A DNA stretch of 64,000 bases, from contig CAZWGO010000001.1 in the NCBI GenBank assembly GCA_964633355.1, positions 1 to 64,000 on the forward strand. The letters are read 5' to 3'. The translations under genes were made by a program, and so were the position numbers. This document shows positions 1-7,886 of the stretch, piece by piece. The notes beneath the pieces were generated by a model. It worked only from the letters and a program-made list of their open reading frames with translations, ran no database searches and was not told the DNA's origin. Positions within the stretch are counted from its first letter, which is position 1. Every line of letters begins with the position of its first letter. This stretch comes from Micavibrio_B sp964633355. GTDB lineage: Bacteria > Pseudomonadota > Alphaproteobacteria > Micavibrionales > Micavibrionaceae.

Positions 1-281
<281 letters not shown>

Positions 282-446
282 CACGCAACGGTTTTTGACT
301 GTTGTCGTGATTATTACGCGCAGTGGTAAGGTCACTTTTAGTGAACGAACCAAATGACTGTGAATATGAATTCGGCATAAGATAAAATCTTATGAAGCCA
401 GACAAATCTAAAACTGGTTGTGTTACTTTTTTCTGTTCTTGAATGA

Positions 447-562
447 TTTGGTGGTTTTACCGAGTGTGCAACACGCCATCCCATCTCGAACTGGACTGTG
501 AAAAACCTCAGGGCTAATGGTACTATGGCTCAAGCCATGGGAGAGTAAGTCGCTGCCAAATC
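447..562 (+). rRNA. rrf: 5S ribosomal RNA
   Basis: The ends pair as helix I (TTTGGTGG at the 5' end with the GCTGCCAAA region at the 3' end). The internal part has the usual CACGCCATCCCATCTCGAAC loop B/helix III segment. Length is about 116 bases, normal for bacterial 5S. It lies 165 bases after the 23S end, as expected for an rrn operon. The exact ends are inferred from helix I pairing. Confidence 0.95.
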
Positions 563-610
563 TTTCAAGCACAGAAGAAAGAATTTACTAACTATCGATT
601 TTAAGAATTC

Positions 611-650
611 AAAAAACCCGCCTGGCCTCAAAGCCATTGGCGGGTTTTTT
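611..650 (+). terminator. Rho-independent terminator of the rrn operon
   Basis: An A-tract plus CCCGCC pairs with GGCGGG followed by a run of six T. An inner TGGC/GCCA extension lengthens the stem. The A-tract on the other side makes it usable in both directions, so it could also end the leftward lipoprotein transcript that stops at 675. Confidence 0.9.
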
Positions 651-674
651 ATATTATTCGTTCACAAAAAACTA

Positions 675-827
675 TCAGGGGTTAATGTGCCGACGGTTAT
701 GGCAGTCTTTGCTTGTTTCATGGCCCGGATAGCAAGTATCCAGATTTGGCACTTCAGCACCCGGATAGCCGCCGCCGACGCAGGCGGTAAGAGAAATCGC
801 AGTCAGAGCAAGTAAAAAAGTTTTCAT
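675..827 (-). CDS. Small lipoprotein (50 aa)
   Basis: The product has a short basic N-terminus (MKT), a hydrophobic stretch and a lipobox-like end (LTAC) with the lipidated cysteine near residue 16. A short polar, Pro- and Cys-containing mature part (about 35 residues) follows. I chose the ATG at 827 because the signal peptide starts there; an upstream in-frame start at 857 would add ten residues ahead of it. The protein is probably anchored to the inner leaflet of the outer membrane or the outer face of the inner membrane. No family is recognised. It resembles the entericidin-size class only in length. Confidence 0.6.
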   Translation of the reverse strand: MKTFLLALTAISLTACVGGGYPGAEVPNLDTCYPGHETSKDCHNRRHINP

Positions 828-893
828 ATGAATATGCCTTTGAAATAAATAATACAAGACGACGCGTTTCTCCGCAATGCCAGTTAATGTTGC

Positions 894-1022
894 CTAACTC
901 TGCGCCGGACCTTTTGGGCGATCGCTATCTTCTTTCAATTCTACATCGCCCCAGTTTTCAGGCGGGTTCACTGATTCTTTAGCGTCTTTTTTAGCTGAAT
1001 TATTTTCTATTTCTTTGGGCAT
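894..1022 (-). CDS. Short acidic hypothetical protein (42 aa)
   Basis: An uninterrupted frame starts at ATG 1022 behind a very good ribosome-binding site (AAGGAGA, seven bases upstream) and stops with TAG at 894. The product is highly polar, rich in Lys, Glu, Asp and Pro (start MPKEIENN, end RPKGPAQS), with no hydrophobic segment, so it is probably cytosolic and unstructured. It resembles the small FPASDP-type protein at 6923-7084 in size and character, but not clearly in sequence. The Shine-Dalgarno and codon pattern are the main support. Confidence 0.55.
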   Translation of the reverse strand: MPKEIENNSAKKDAKESVNPPENWGDVELKEDSDRPKGPAQS

Positions 1023-1035
1023 AATTGGTCTCCTT

Positions 1036-1311
1036 ATGATTTATAAACAAAATCAGGTATTTAAGGTTCCCTTATCAGCTATGGGCTCGGCTCTGGCTAC
1101 AATCGGTCTCACCATTCCTTTTGTAGTTCTTATTGCCGTCATGTTTGATCTCAAACTAGTTTTAGGAATAGGCGAGAAAGAAGGGATACTCCTCGCGCTG
1201 ACACTGGCTGTCAGTATGATTACAATCGGCACAGGTCGAACGACCGTTTTACAAGGAATCGTTTATCTTGTGATATTCGCGATGTTCCTGTTTATCACGA
1301 TCATACCCTAG
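1036..1311 (+). pseudogene. C-terminal remnant of a ChaA-type calcium/cation:proton antiporter
   Basis: The translated 91 residues consist of about three hydrophobic segments. The sequence GSALATIGLTIP near the start and GTGRTTVLQG near the end matches my memory of the last part of ChaA-family (CaCA superfamily) antiporters, which are normally about 350-370 residues. Only the C-terminal fifth is present. No good ribosome-binding site precedes the ATG, and the upstream DNA is occupied by the opposite-strand short gene at 894-1022. I infer a decayed gene rather than a functional mini-transporter. Confidence 0.65.
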
Positions 1312-1320
1312 AGATTATCT

Positions 1321-1663
1321 TTATGGAGCGAGGCATTGCGCTGCAATCTTGATGCCGGCGGCCATGGCTCTTTCATCAGCTGAGCGGCTCAAATCAGGTG
1401 TCCCAGGAGTTACTCCGGCTTTTAGATTAACCGTTGCGCTATCGATCCCAAGCGCATCCGCGCCGGTGACGCGAGCGGCTTTACCTTGCTTGACGCTGTC
1501 GACAATCATGGTTGGGTTACCATCTTCAAAAGGTGGCGGTTGCATGGTTAGGGCCGCTTTGTCTAACCTCTACATCATCAAAGCCTTTGATAGGCGTTGC
1601 TTCTGTTTTCTGCTCGACACAAGCTGCAAATGATCGACGAGCTTTACCTTTAATGTCATCCAT
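1321..1663 (-). pseudogene. Frameshifted hypothetical gene
   Basis: A frame opens at ATG 1663 behind AAGGA and encodes 45 residues (MDDIKGKARRSF...), stopping with TGA at 1526-1528. From 1545 a second frame continues for 74 residues (MQPPPFEDGNPTM...) to a stop at 1321, but its first ATG has no ribosome-binding site. The two products together read as one soluble protein of about 110 residues if one base is gained or lost near 1530-1560. The family is unknown. The break could be real decay or an assembly error. Confidence 0.45.
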
Positions 1664-1756
1664 TTAAAAATCCTTATTTGAATTCACATAATATATTGAC
1701 ATCTGCTAATAAATGGTTAAATTGCTTCAAACTGAGTAACAAAAGGAGTTTATCTA

Positions 1757-1987
1757 ATGAGTAACGACAGCCGACTATCGCCGACTGCCGCAATTTTTAA
1801 AGCAGCCGTCCAGCATTCAGCCGAAGCTGCTATAGAAGCCTATGCTGAAATTAACCAAAATTTTCATTTAGGCATGGAAATATCTAAGGCTGAAAAACAC
1901 CGCCTTATCGTTGAAAGTATTAATCCTGAAACTGAACAAGAGCATCGCATGATTGCCCTTATTCGCAGAGATCTCGGACTTCAATAA
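1757..1987 (+). CDS. Small hypothetical protein (76 aa)
   Basis: The ATG lies eight bases after a strong AAAGGAG site. The product is mostly helical by composition, slightly acidic, and has no signal or membrane segment. I do not recognise the family. It is monocistronic, with a hairpin terminator starting 23 bases after the stop. Confidence 0.7.
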   Translation: MSNDSRLSPTAAIFKAAVQHSAEAAIEAYAEINQNFHLGMEISKAEKHRLIVESINPETEQEHRMIALIRRDLGLQ

Positions 1988-2009
1988 TTCTGTTTTTAGG
2001 TAAGTGATT

Positions 2010-2037
2010 AAGCCCGGAACGATTACCGGGCTTTTTT
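2010..2037 (+). terminator. Rho-independent terminator
   Basis: AAGCCCGG and CCGGGCTT form an eight-base-pair stem around an eight-base loop, followed directly by a run of T. It ends the transcript of the small gene at 1757-1987. Confidence 0.9.
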
Positions 2038-2069
2038 GTTGGTGCTGTCATTAATGAAAGGTATTTCGG

Positions 2070-2372
2070 ATGAAAAAGATTTTAACACTCGCTATCGCGT
2101 CAACTGCTCTTATTCTCTCTGCTTGCGCCCATGAAGAGCGCCCAGACACACGCGCGCAATCCTTCATGCGTGCTGACATAGACGGCAATCAGAAGCTAAA
2201 CTTGGGCGAATACAAAGCTTACCTGCAGATGCAGGCGGATATGGGTGATGTAAGAGCGCAGAAATCCCTGTCTCATGATCAGGTGAATCGCGAAAAAGCG
2301 ATTTTGCTGAAATTCCAGTCACTAGATATGAACCGTGATACTTTCGTTGGACGTGAAGAACTGGATTTTTAG
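2070..2372 (+). CDS. EF-hand lipoprotein (100 aa)
   Basis: The N-terminus is a lipoprotein signal peptide (MKKILTLAIASTALILSAC, lipobox LSAC, Cys19). The mature part contains two EF-hand calcium-binding loops. The first is DIDGNQKLNLGEY (about residues 36-48), the second DMNRDTFVGREEL (about 86-98). Both have Asp at positions 1 and 3 or 5 and Glu at position 12, so calcium binding is likely. The protein is probably periplasmic and membrane-tethered. Similar EF-hand lipoproteins are common in alphaproteobacteria; the role is unknown. The gene is monocistronic, between two terminators. Confidence 0.8.
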   Translation: MKKILTLAIASTALILSACAHEERPDTRAQSFMRADIDGNQKLNLGEYKAYLQMQADMGDVRAQKSLSHDQVNREKAILLKFQSLDMNRDTFVGREELDF

Positions 2373-2399
2373 TTTAAGCGATAATAAGATATGATCAGC

Positions 2400-2432
2400 A
2401 AGCCCGGATCATATCCGGGCTTAATCTTTTGA
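2400..2432 (+). terminator. Rho-independent terminator
   Basis: AAGCCCGGAT pairs with ATCCGGGCTT around a three-base loop, giving a stable ten-base-pair stem. The T-run is interrupted (TTAATCTTTT), so termination may be partial and some transcription may continue into the phosphatase gene. Confidence 0.75.
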
Positions 2433-2442
2433 ATAAAATATA

Positions 2443-2979
2443 ATGCTTGTACCAAAACCCTTTTATATTATGCGCCACGGGCAATCCGCCAATAACGCGG
2501 CAGGTATGATTTCCGGCGCCGGAAGTAATCCGCATTTAACTTTAAAGGGATATAAGCAGGCGGAAATGGCCAGCCTGGTCTTTGCGGGTCTTGACCCAAA
2601 GCCCGATTTGATTGTCTCAAGTGGCTTGATAAGAGCGCATGTAACAGCTTTTATCGTGACTGGTTTGATCGAGATCGAGCAAGACCCTGATCTAAATGAG
2701 CGGCATCTTGGTGAACTGGACGGCAAGATCACGGAGATACGCCAAAAGGAAATGAAAATCTTACCGGGTGAAGAAAGCTCGGCTGATCATGCCGGTCGTG
2801 TACTGGCTGCTATCAATCGCCATCTTCAATCAGGCGAAGTGCCGCTTTTTGTCTGTCATGGAGGGACGATCCGCCGCGTGATGGAAGCGCTGCAGCCGCA
2901 AAAAAGGCATGAAATTGAAAATGCGCGTATTTATAAATTCTCATGCCGTGATAATGTATGGGCTGTAACAATTTATTAG
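2443..2979 (+). CDS. Histidine phosphatase (phosphoglycerate mutase-like) family protein
   Basis: The protein has 178 residues. The phosphohistidine motif RHG is at residues 11-13 (MRHGQSANN) and the second catalytic His is in FVCHGGTIRR near residue 139; Arg near 61-64 (SGLIRA) completes the pocket. This places it in the branch-1 histidine phosphatase superfamily, with CobC/GpmB-like size. The substrate cannot be read from the sequence. There is no clear ribosome-binding site. It lies just ahead of apt with an eight-base gap, so a nucleotide-related substrate is possible, but that is only inference from neighbourhood. Confidence 0.85.
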   Translation: MLVPKPFYIMRHGQSANNAAGMISGAGSNPHLTLKGYKQAEMASLVFAGLDPKPDLIVSSGLIRAHVTAFIVTGLIEIEQDPDLNERHLGELDGKITEIRQKEMKILPGEESSADHAGRVLAAINRHLQSGEVPLFVCHGGTIRRVMEALQPQKRHEIENARIYKFSCRDNVWAVTIY

Positions 2980-2987
2980 AGAAACTT

Positions 2988-3515
2988 ATGCATCCATTAG
3001 CCGTCCATATTCGAAATGTTCCAGACTTTCCGATCAAGGGCGTTATGTTTCGTGACATTTCCCCGTTACTGGAAGGTTATTTTAGCGACACGATTGCCGC
3101 GATCGGCGGATTGCTGACTGAAGATGAAATGAAGAATGTCGATCTTTTTGCCGGTGTCGATGCGCGGGGTTTTATATTTGCATCCGCTCTGGCAGATCGG
3201 TATGGCAAAAATTTCAAAATGATCCGCAAGGCAGGAAAAATTCCACCGCCATTTTCCGAAATGGCCTATTCAACAGAATATTCGACATCGGGAATGCAGG
3301 TCATGCACGGGCAGGGACGCATTGTTATCGTCGATGATGTATTGGCAACAGGCGGGACAATGACGGCGTCGGCGGATTTGTGCAAGCAGGCCGGCTATGA
3401 AGTGAAAGCCCTATTGTCTTTTATAGACCTGCCATTCGTACATAAACATTCCTATCAATGGAATGGATTAAAAGTCCGCAGTGTCGTTACATATCAAGCG
3501 CCTGATGAGGCTTAA
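2988..3515 (+). CDS. apt: Adenine phosphoribosyltransferase
   Basis: The enzyme converts adenine plus PRPP to AMP and pyrophosphate (purine salvage, cytosol). The 175-residue product starts HPLAVHIRNVPDFPIKG and keeps the family's FRDISPLL segment. It also has the PRPP-binding motif IVIVDDVLATGGTM (about residues 117-130), with two adjacent Asp and the TGGT loop. I chose ATG 2988, not the upstream in-frame ATG 2958, because 2988 gives the usual family length and avoids overlap with the phosphatase gene. Its stop overlaps the convergent kinase/ParB-like gene by four bases. Confidence 0.93.
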   Translation: MHPLAVHIRNVPDFPIKGVMFRDISPLLEGYFSDTIAAIGGLLTEDEMKNVDLFAGVDARGFIFASALADRYGKNFKMIRKAGKIPPPFSEMAYSTEYSTSGMQVMHGQGRIVIVDDVLATGGTMTASADLCKQAGYEVKALLSFIDLPFVHKHSYQWNGLKVRSVVTYQAPDEA

Positions 3516-4435
3516 ACGCTGATTGTTCGAATTGGCGAGTGGCTGAAATTAAAGCCATGCTCTTTTTCCCAAGGTTCGACCAAGGAGATATCGAATTTAT
3601 CCTTGATGAATTCTTCTGGCGTCAGTCGATAGCTGATATCCGTATGTCCTAGAAAATTGACTGGCACGAAATTTCTTTTCTCTACCAAAGCGGCACTTGC
3701 CCGGCGGTGCCCGTCGAATATAAAGAATCCGTTTTCGTTACCTGCAAGTGTGATCGGGAATTGTTCGTCAAAACCCTCATCTCGAATGGAATGGATCAAT
3801 TCCTGTCCTTCGCGGTCGGAGAGATCTGGTACGGGGCCGGTTGGAAACATGCTTTTCGGGCTGGCCCAGAATTTATGGATCGGAGCCGAGGAAAAATAAC
3901 GCGCGGCCTGACGGTCGATTAAATTGACAACGGCTTTAGGGCTGGCATCTGTCGTATCAATCACAAGATCGAAATTTCTTTCATCTTCTATATCGACGCC
4001 ATAGGTCTGAATAAAACGGCGTCGTTCGCTTTCCCTGCGGGATTTTAGATTTTGATAAGTGTCTTCAATGGATGACCTGTTTTCAGACGTGCGTTCAAGA
4101 TCATGAAGGACACGGCGCGCGGCTTCAAAGCCTTGCACAGTCAGCTTGATTTTCAAGGAGCGGGGCAGGAAGAACCAGGCCATGCGGGAATCTACAATCA
4201 GATCGTCATCGGATAATGCAATCTTACCGAACATGGAATCGATTTCACGATCAATGGTTGGATCGGTTTCGGAGATCAGATTGAGTTCTAGGGTGGTGAT
4301 ACCACGCTGCTGGGCCAGTTGACGCTGAGCATCGCCTGTCGAATATTTGTTACATTTCCAGAGAGAGCAAAGTTCTTTGGTAACGGTACTTTTACCGCTG
4401 CCGAGCTTGCCGGTGATGCTGATGAGTTTGGACAT
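3512..4435 (-). CDS. P-loop nucleotide kinase / ParB-like domain fusion
   Basis: The 307-residue protein has two parts. Residues 1-175 look like a cytidylate/shikimate-kinase-type P-loop domain: Walker A GKLGSGKST at 9-17, and an LVIDTTD segment near 157-163. Residues 200-307 resemble the ParB/sulfiredoxin-like fold, with the hallmark FDGHRRASAAL at 240-250. In plasmid ParB this motif binds nucleotide, and in SbnI-type enzymes a related domain is a kinase. No signal or membrane segments are seen. The gene stands alone, convergent with apt. A role in phosphorylating a small molecule or nucleotide is an inference; I do not recognise a characterised protein of this architecture. Confidence 0.75.
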   Translation of the reverse strand: MSKLISITGKLGSGKSTVTKELCSLWKCNKYSTGDAQRQLAQQRGITTLELNLISETDPTIDREIDSMFGKIALSDDDLIVDSRMAWFFLPRSLKIKLTVQGFEAARRVLHDLERTSENRSSIEDTYQNLKSRRESERRRFIQTYGVDIEDERNFDLVIDTTDASPKAVVNLIDRQAARYFSSAPIHKFWASPKSMFPTGPVPDLSDREGQELIHSIRDEGFDEQFPITLAGNENGFFIFDGHRRASAALVEKRNFVPVNFLGHTDISYRLTPEEFIKDKFDISLVEPWEKEHGFNFSHSPIRTISV

Positions 4436-4535
4436 TCACTTGAGTAATATTTTTTACTAAAGTTATCAATTCAAATTCCTATTGACATAATTTTATAAGA
4501 TCAGCTATATGATCTTCCTTGAAGGAATTTAAAAA

Positions 4536-4847
4536 ATGCGAATTATCGAAGATATCCAAAACGGTGAATATAAATATCCGGCTCAATGCCTGACTAAAGT
4601 ATTTAGCTTGTCTGTCGGATTATGCCTTCTTGCAACACAATGTTCCCCCGAAGCTGGCAAGCCCACTGTTGCTGTTAATAATGTCGAAGTAACAGCAGAG
4701 CAGATTAGCGGTGTCGATCCCTACGCTCAATGGAGCGCATGTATTCAACACCAAGCTGCGGTCGCCAGAAGTATTTCTTTGCCGTTGGCAAGATCAGACG
4801 AGCCATTAGCTATTTGCCCGAAATTCCTGCCTCAACATAATCTTTAA
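4536..4847 (+). CDS. Hypothetical protein with one hydrophobic segment (103 aa)
   Basis: The ATG follows a GAAGGAA ribosome-binding site. Residues 20-36 form one hydrophobic stretch (FSLSVGLCLLATQC), preceded by about 19 polar residues, so it may be a signal anchor or an N-extended lipoprotein. The rest is polar with several Cys. I do not recognise the family. The AT-rich upstream stretch (4436-4535) probably holds the promoters for this gene and the divergent kinase/ParB-like gene. Confidence 0.5.
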   Translation: MRIIEDIQNGEYKYPAQCLTKVFSLSVGLCLLATQCSPEAGKPTVAVNNVEVTAEQISGVDPYAQWSACIQHQAAVARSISLPLARSDEPLAICPKFLPQHNL

Positions 4848-4900
4848 AGCTGGCCTAAAATCTGCATCAAATTAGCTGCATTTTAAGTGAGGCTATGACG

Positions 4901-5431
4901 ATGTCTATTTCCGGATTGAACGGTTTAATCCAGCAAAACCTGTATAAAACCTGGGTTAAATCTCCAGATGAAGAAGCGAAAGAAAAATTCCAGCAGGGAC
5001 TGAAAGGCGCTTTGGACCCGGCAAATTCTGCCGGGCCGTCGGAAGCGATTACCGGTGCGGCATTATCCAGCAATAGCACGGCCACTACTTTGTGGCAGAC
5101 ACAGGCAATCGCGCAATCTTCAGAGAGCGAAGCAATCGATGTCGAGCCGGAAGAAGTTGCCGTTAAAAAGAAAGGCGTTTCCGAAGAGTTTCTGGAATAT
5201 ATGGACAAGACGCCAGAAGAGTTGATGCGCGAAGAGATATTAAAGGAACTAGGCTATACGGAAGAAGAGCTTGCCTCCCTTGACCCGAAAGAGTGCGCTA
5301 AAATAGAAATGGAAATCAAGGAACGGATCGAAATAAAAATTGAAGAAGCCATGCGTGAAGAAGGTGTCGATATTAAAAGTAGTAAAGGAAGGCTGTTAAA
5401 TCAGGATGCTTCTATGGCTGCTATTGCATAG
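4901..5431 (+). CDS. Hypothetical alphaproteobacterial protein with acidic helical C-terminus
   Basis: The product has 176 residues. The N-terminal 90 are Ser/Ala-rich and probably disordered. Residues 95-160 are strongly charged and helical, with the pattern YMDKTPEELMREEILKELG followed by YTEEELASLDPKE. I have seen this pattern in uncharacterised alphaproteobacterial proteins, often near flagellar genes. I chose ATG 4901 because GAGG lies eight bases before it; ATG 4895 is only two bases from that site. No signal peptide or membrane segment is seen. Function unknown. Confidence 0.65.
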   Translation: MSISGLNGLIQQNLYKTWVKSPDEEAKEKFQQGLKGALDPANSAGPSEAITGAALSSNSTATTLWQTQAIAQSSESEAIDVEPEEVAVKKKGVSEEFLEYMDKTPEELMREEILKELGYTEEELASLDPKECAKIEMEIKERIEIKIEEAMREEGVDIKSSKGRLLNQDASMAAIA

Positions 5432-5527
5432 CAATACAGGTTTTTTTTGGTAAAGTAGCGTTCTTTATCCTATCATTCATGCCATTAAGTTATAAAATAT
5501 TTGACCCTAAGTGCCAAAGGCATGCGC

Positions 5528-6610
5528 ATGGCGTATTCCAAAATCGTGACAGATATACAAGCCGCAGATCCTAAAGACTTTCTAGATGTCATGTTGTCAA
5601 ACAGTAACAATATGATCTTCGTGAAAGACGAACGTTTCAGGATTTTATATGCCAACCGGGCTTTCCTGAATATGTATTCACCTGAACAGCGGGACTCAAT
5701 TATCGGTACGACGACGATTGAGAGTTTTACTGAAGAAGAAGCGGCGGTTTTCTTGCGTGAAGATCAAAAAGCGTTTGAGCAAGGTTCTGCCGAATTGATT
5801 GAAGAGTTGGCGGATTATAAGGGCGTCAAACGTATGTATCAAACGCATAAGATACGCTATACGGACAAGCGTGGGCGAATGTTGATGCTGGGGATATGCA
5901 ACGATATCACACATTGGTCGGAACGGGAAAAAGCGCTGGCGCAAAGTAATCTGGCGCTTGAAAATTTTGCAGCTGTGGCCGCACATGATTTACGTTCTCC
6001 TATCGGATCAATCTTGTCAGCTATTGAATTTATAACGATGGATAAAGAAAATTCATTGACGAAGCGTTCGATGGATATTCTGTCTATGATCCAGAAAAGC
6101 GCCGAAGGTTTGGTAACTCAAGTTGCTAATATTTTATCGACCTATAAAGCAGGCACTTCAAGTCAGCTCGAGCTAACTGATGTCGATGTCAGTGTCATTT
6201 TAGAGGAAATAAAATTCAATATTGGCAATGAGATTAAACGGCATGATGTCACGATACGATCAAGCGCGCTGCCCGTTATAAGGTCAGACCGGCATTTTTT
6301 TAGGCAGGTCCTGCATAATTTAATCGAAAACAGTATTAAATATAGGTCTTCCGAGAAGCCTATTATCATCATTCGCTATGAAAAATTAGGAAAAGAACAT
6401 GTCTTTTCTATAGAGGACAACGGACTTGGTTTAGGAGAAAAAGGCATCGGCGGGATTTTCAAACTATTCGAGCAGCAAGATGCCGACCAAAAAGGTTTGG
6501 GAATCGGTTTGTCGCTATGCAAGAAAATTGTCGAATTGCATGGCGGCGCTATCTGGGTTGATCAATCTTATTTTGCGGGATGTAAAATTTCTTTTGCAAT
6601 TCCGGAATAG
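5528..6610 (+). CDS. Soluble PAS-domain sensor histidine kinase
   Basis: The 360-residue product has no membrane segment. A PAS domain covers about residues 18-130 (MIFVKDERFRILYANRAF...). The HisKA dimerisation domain follows, with the phospho-acceptor His153 in AAHDLRSP. An HATPase_c domain has N box NLIENSIKY, G1 box DNGLGLG and G2 box GLGIGLSLCKKIVE. All the catalytic boxes are intact. I chose ATG 5528 for the AAAGG site seven bases upstream; a TTG at 5501 and ATG 5522 are alternatives. No response regulator gene is adjacent, so it is an orphan kinase. The signal is unknown. Confidence 0.88.
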   Translation: MAYSKIVTDIQAADPKDFLDVMLSNSNNMIFVKDERFRILYANRAFLNMYSPEQRDSIIGTTTIESFTEEEAAVFLREDQKAFEQGSAELIEELADYKGVKRMYQTHKIRYTDKRGRMLMLGICNDITHWSEREKALAQSNLALENFAAVAAHDLRSPIGSILSAIEFITMDKENSLTKRSMDILSMIQKSAEGLVTQVANILSTYKAGTSSQLELTDVDVSVILEEIKFNIGNEIKRHDVTIRSSALPVIRSDRHFFRQVLHNLIENSIKYRSSEKPIIIIRYEKLGKEHVFSIEDNGLGLGEKGIGGIFKLFEQQDADQKGLGIGLSLCKKIVELHGGAIWVDQSYFAGCKISFAIPE

Positions 6611-6650
6611 GAAATTATAAATAAAAGACTTGTTGAGTTTATGGATCGAT

Positions 6651-6893
6651 ATGCCTGCTTATTCTATATTTCCTTATGATGATTCGCGCAGTGATTTGCT
6701 GAGCCATCAGTCTGATTTAAGAAGAGTTTTTGCGAGAGAAGCCAGCCGGCTTTTGGAAGAAATGGAAGCCATTCCCAGCGACAAAACGGAGCTTCGAAGG
6801 TCTAGAATGCGGGAATATTTTTCGCTTCATGAATGGATTGATAAAGAAGATCAGAAAATAGATAATCTTCTTCGGTCTATAGATTGCTATTAA
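6651..6893 (+). CDS. Small hypothetical protein (80 aa)
   Basis: It follows the histidine kinase by 40 bases on the same strand, so it may be co-transcribed. The product is charged and helical (REASRLLEEMEAIPSDKTELRRSRMREYF), without membrane segments. No clear ribosome-binding site marks the start: ATG 6651 and TTG 6630 are both possible. A terminator begins at its stop codon. No family is recognised. Confidence 0.55.
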   Translation: MPAYSIFPYDDSRSDLLSHQSDLRRVFAREASRLLEEMEAIPSDKTELRRSRMREYFSLHEWIDKEDQKIDNLLRSIDCY

Positions 6894-6921
6894 AAAAGGC
6901 CGGTATATTACCAGCCTTTTT
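6893..6921. terminator. Bidirectional terminator
   Basis: AAAAAGGC and GCCTTTTT form the outer stem and GGTA/TACC the inner stem, with A-tract and T-tract on either side. It separates the rightward small gene (ends 6893) from the leftward short gene (ends 6923) and can serve both. Confidence 0.85.
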
Positions 6922-6922
6922 C

Positions 6923-7084
6923 TTATTTTGACTTTTCGGATTTTTCTTCACATCCGCATTCGTCATTCGTACATATACGCTCGACCGGCGCACCCACGAA
7001 AACATTGCCGCTTGTCGGATCGCTGGCTGGAAACGTATCTTTCAGCTCTTTATCGAGTTTTTTTTCATCTTTTAAATTTGGCAT
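6923..7084 (-). CDS. Short FPASDP-motif protein (53 aa)
   Basis: ATG 7084 lies six bases after GAGGTGA. The product begins MPNLKDEKKLDKELKDTFPA and has the FPASDP motif I recall from short alphaproteobacterial proteins of unknown function. Its C-terminal half has three Cys (ICTNDECGC), which could bind a metal or form disulphides, and a Lys/Glu-rich tail. It is soluble and acidic. It ends at the shared bidirectional terminator. Confidence 0.7.
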   Translation of the reverse strand: MPNLKDEKKLDKELKDTFPASDPTSGNVFVGAPVERICTNDECGCEEKSEKSK

Positions 7085-7155
7085 AACTTCACCTCATTGC
7101 TCTCTATAACAAACAAATCTGTAAGCCAAAGGTTCCTGCTATTTAAATTATTGAA

Positions 7156-7884
7156 TTAGTTGGATTTTTCAATTTTTTCGAGACGAATAATAACGCGGCG
7201 GTTCTGGGCCTGATTATCGGGAATGGCTTTCCCTTGGGCATCGCGATTGGGAAATTTCGGGTAAGTGTCAGCATAGCCTGATGCCCTAAGCCTGTTGGCC
7301 GGAAAGCCTTGATCGATCAAAAGGCGGACAACGCTGGCTGCACGGGCTGTAGACAATTCCCAGTTAGAAGGAAACTGTGTCGTTTTAATCGGCGAGTCGT
7401 CGGTATGGCCTTCGATAACAACACGATAATCCTTGTATTTCTCGTCTTTAATAATCGCAGCAATCGTATCCAGAATGCGCTTACCATCGGGATTTAAAAT
7501 AGCCGCCCCGCTTTGAAAGAAAGCCGAGCTGCTCATTTCGATTGTCGTGATACGGTCCCCGGGTGTTATTTGGACATTGCGGTTGGTCGAAACGATACCA
7601 AAAGGGTTTGCTGTGTTTGTCGGCAAGATGCCGTTCCCGCTCGGCAGGTTTTCATGCGTGGCTGTCGGGTCTTCTATCTCGCGTTGATAAAAATCTTCAG
7701 GATTGGCAAAGACTTTCTTCACCTCTGCCTTGGCTTCTTCGAGTTTGTCGTTACGAGGCTGAGACACAGACAGAAATACAGCAAAGAAGCACAGCAGTAG
7801 CGTAATCATATCTGCATAGGTCATCAACCAGTCATCCAAGCCTGGATCGTGATCGCTGCTTCTTCTGTATTTCGATTTGCGCAT
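7156..7884 (-). CDS. motB: Flagellar motor stator protein MotB
   Basis: MotB with MotA forms the ion-conducting stator and anchors it to peptidoglycan. The 242-residue product has one N-terminal membrane segment with the ion-binding aspartate at D25 (LMTYADMITLLLCFFAVF). The C-terminal OmpA/MotB domain has the peptidoglycan-binding stretch EGHTDDSPI followed by NWELSTARAASVV. It starts two bases after the motA stop, so the two are one transcript. Whether H+ or Na+ is used cannot be decided from the sequence alone. No other flagellar genes lie in the window. Confidence 0.95.
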   Translation of the reverse strand: MRKSKYRRSSDHDPGLDDWLMTYADMITLLLCFFAVFLSVSQPRNDKLEEAKAEVKKVFANPEDFYQREIEDPTATHENLPSGNGILPTNTANPFGIVSTNRNVQITPGDRITTIEMSSSAFFQSGAAILNPDGKRILDTIAAIIKDEKYKDYRVVIEGHTDDSPIKTTQFPSNWELSTARAASVVRLLIDQGFPANRLRASGYADTYPKFPNRDAQGKAIPDNQAQNRRVIIRLEKIEKSN

Positions 7885-7886
7885 TT

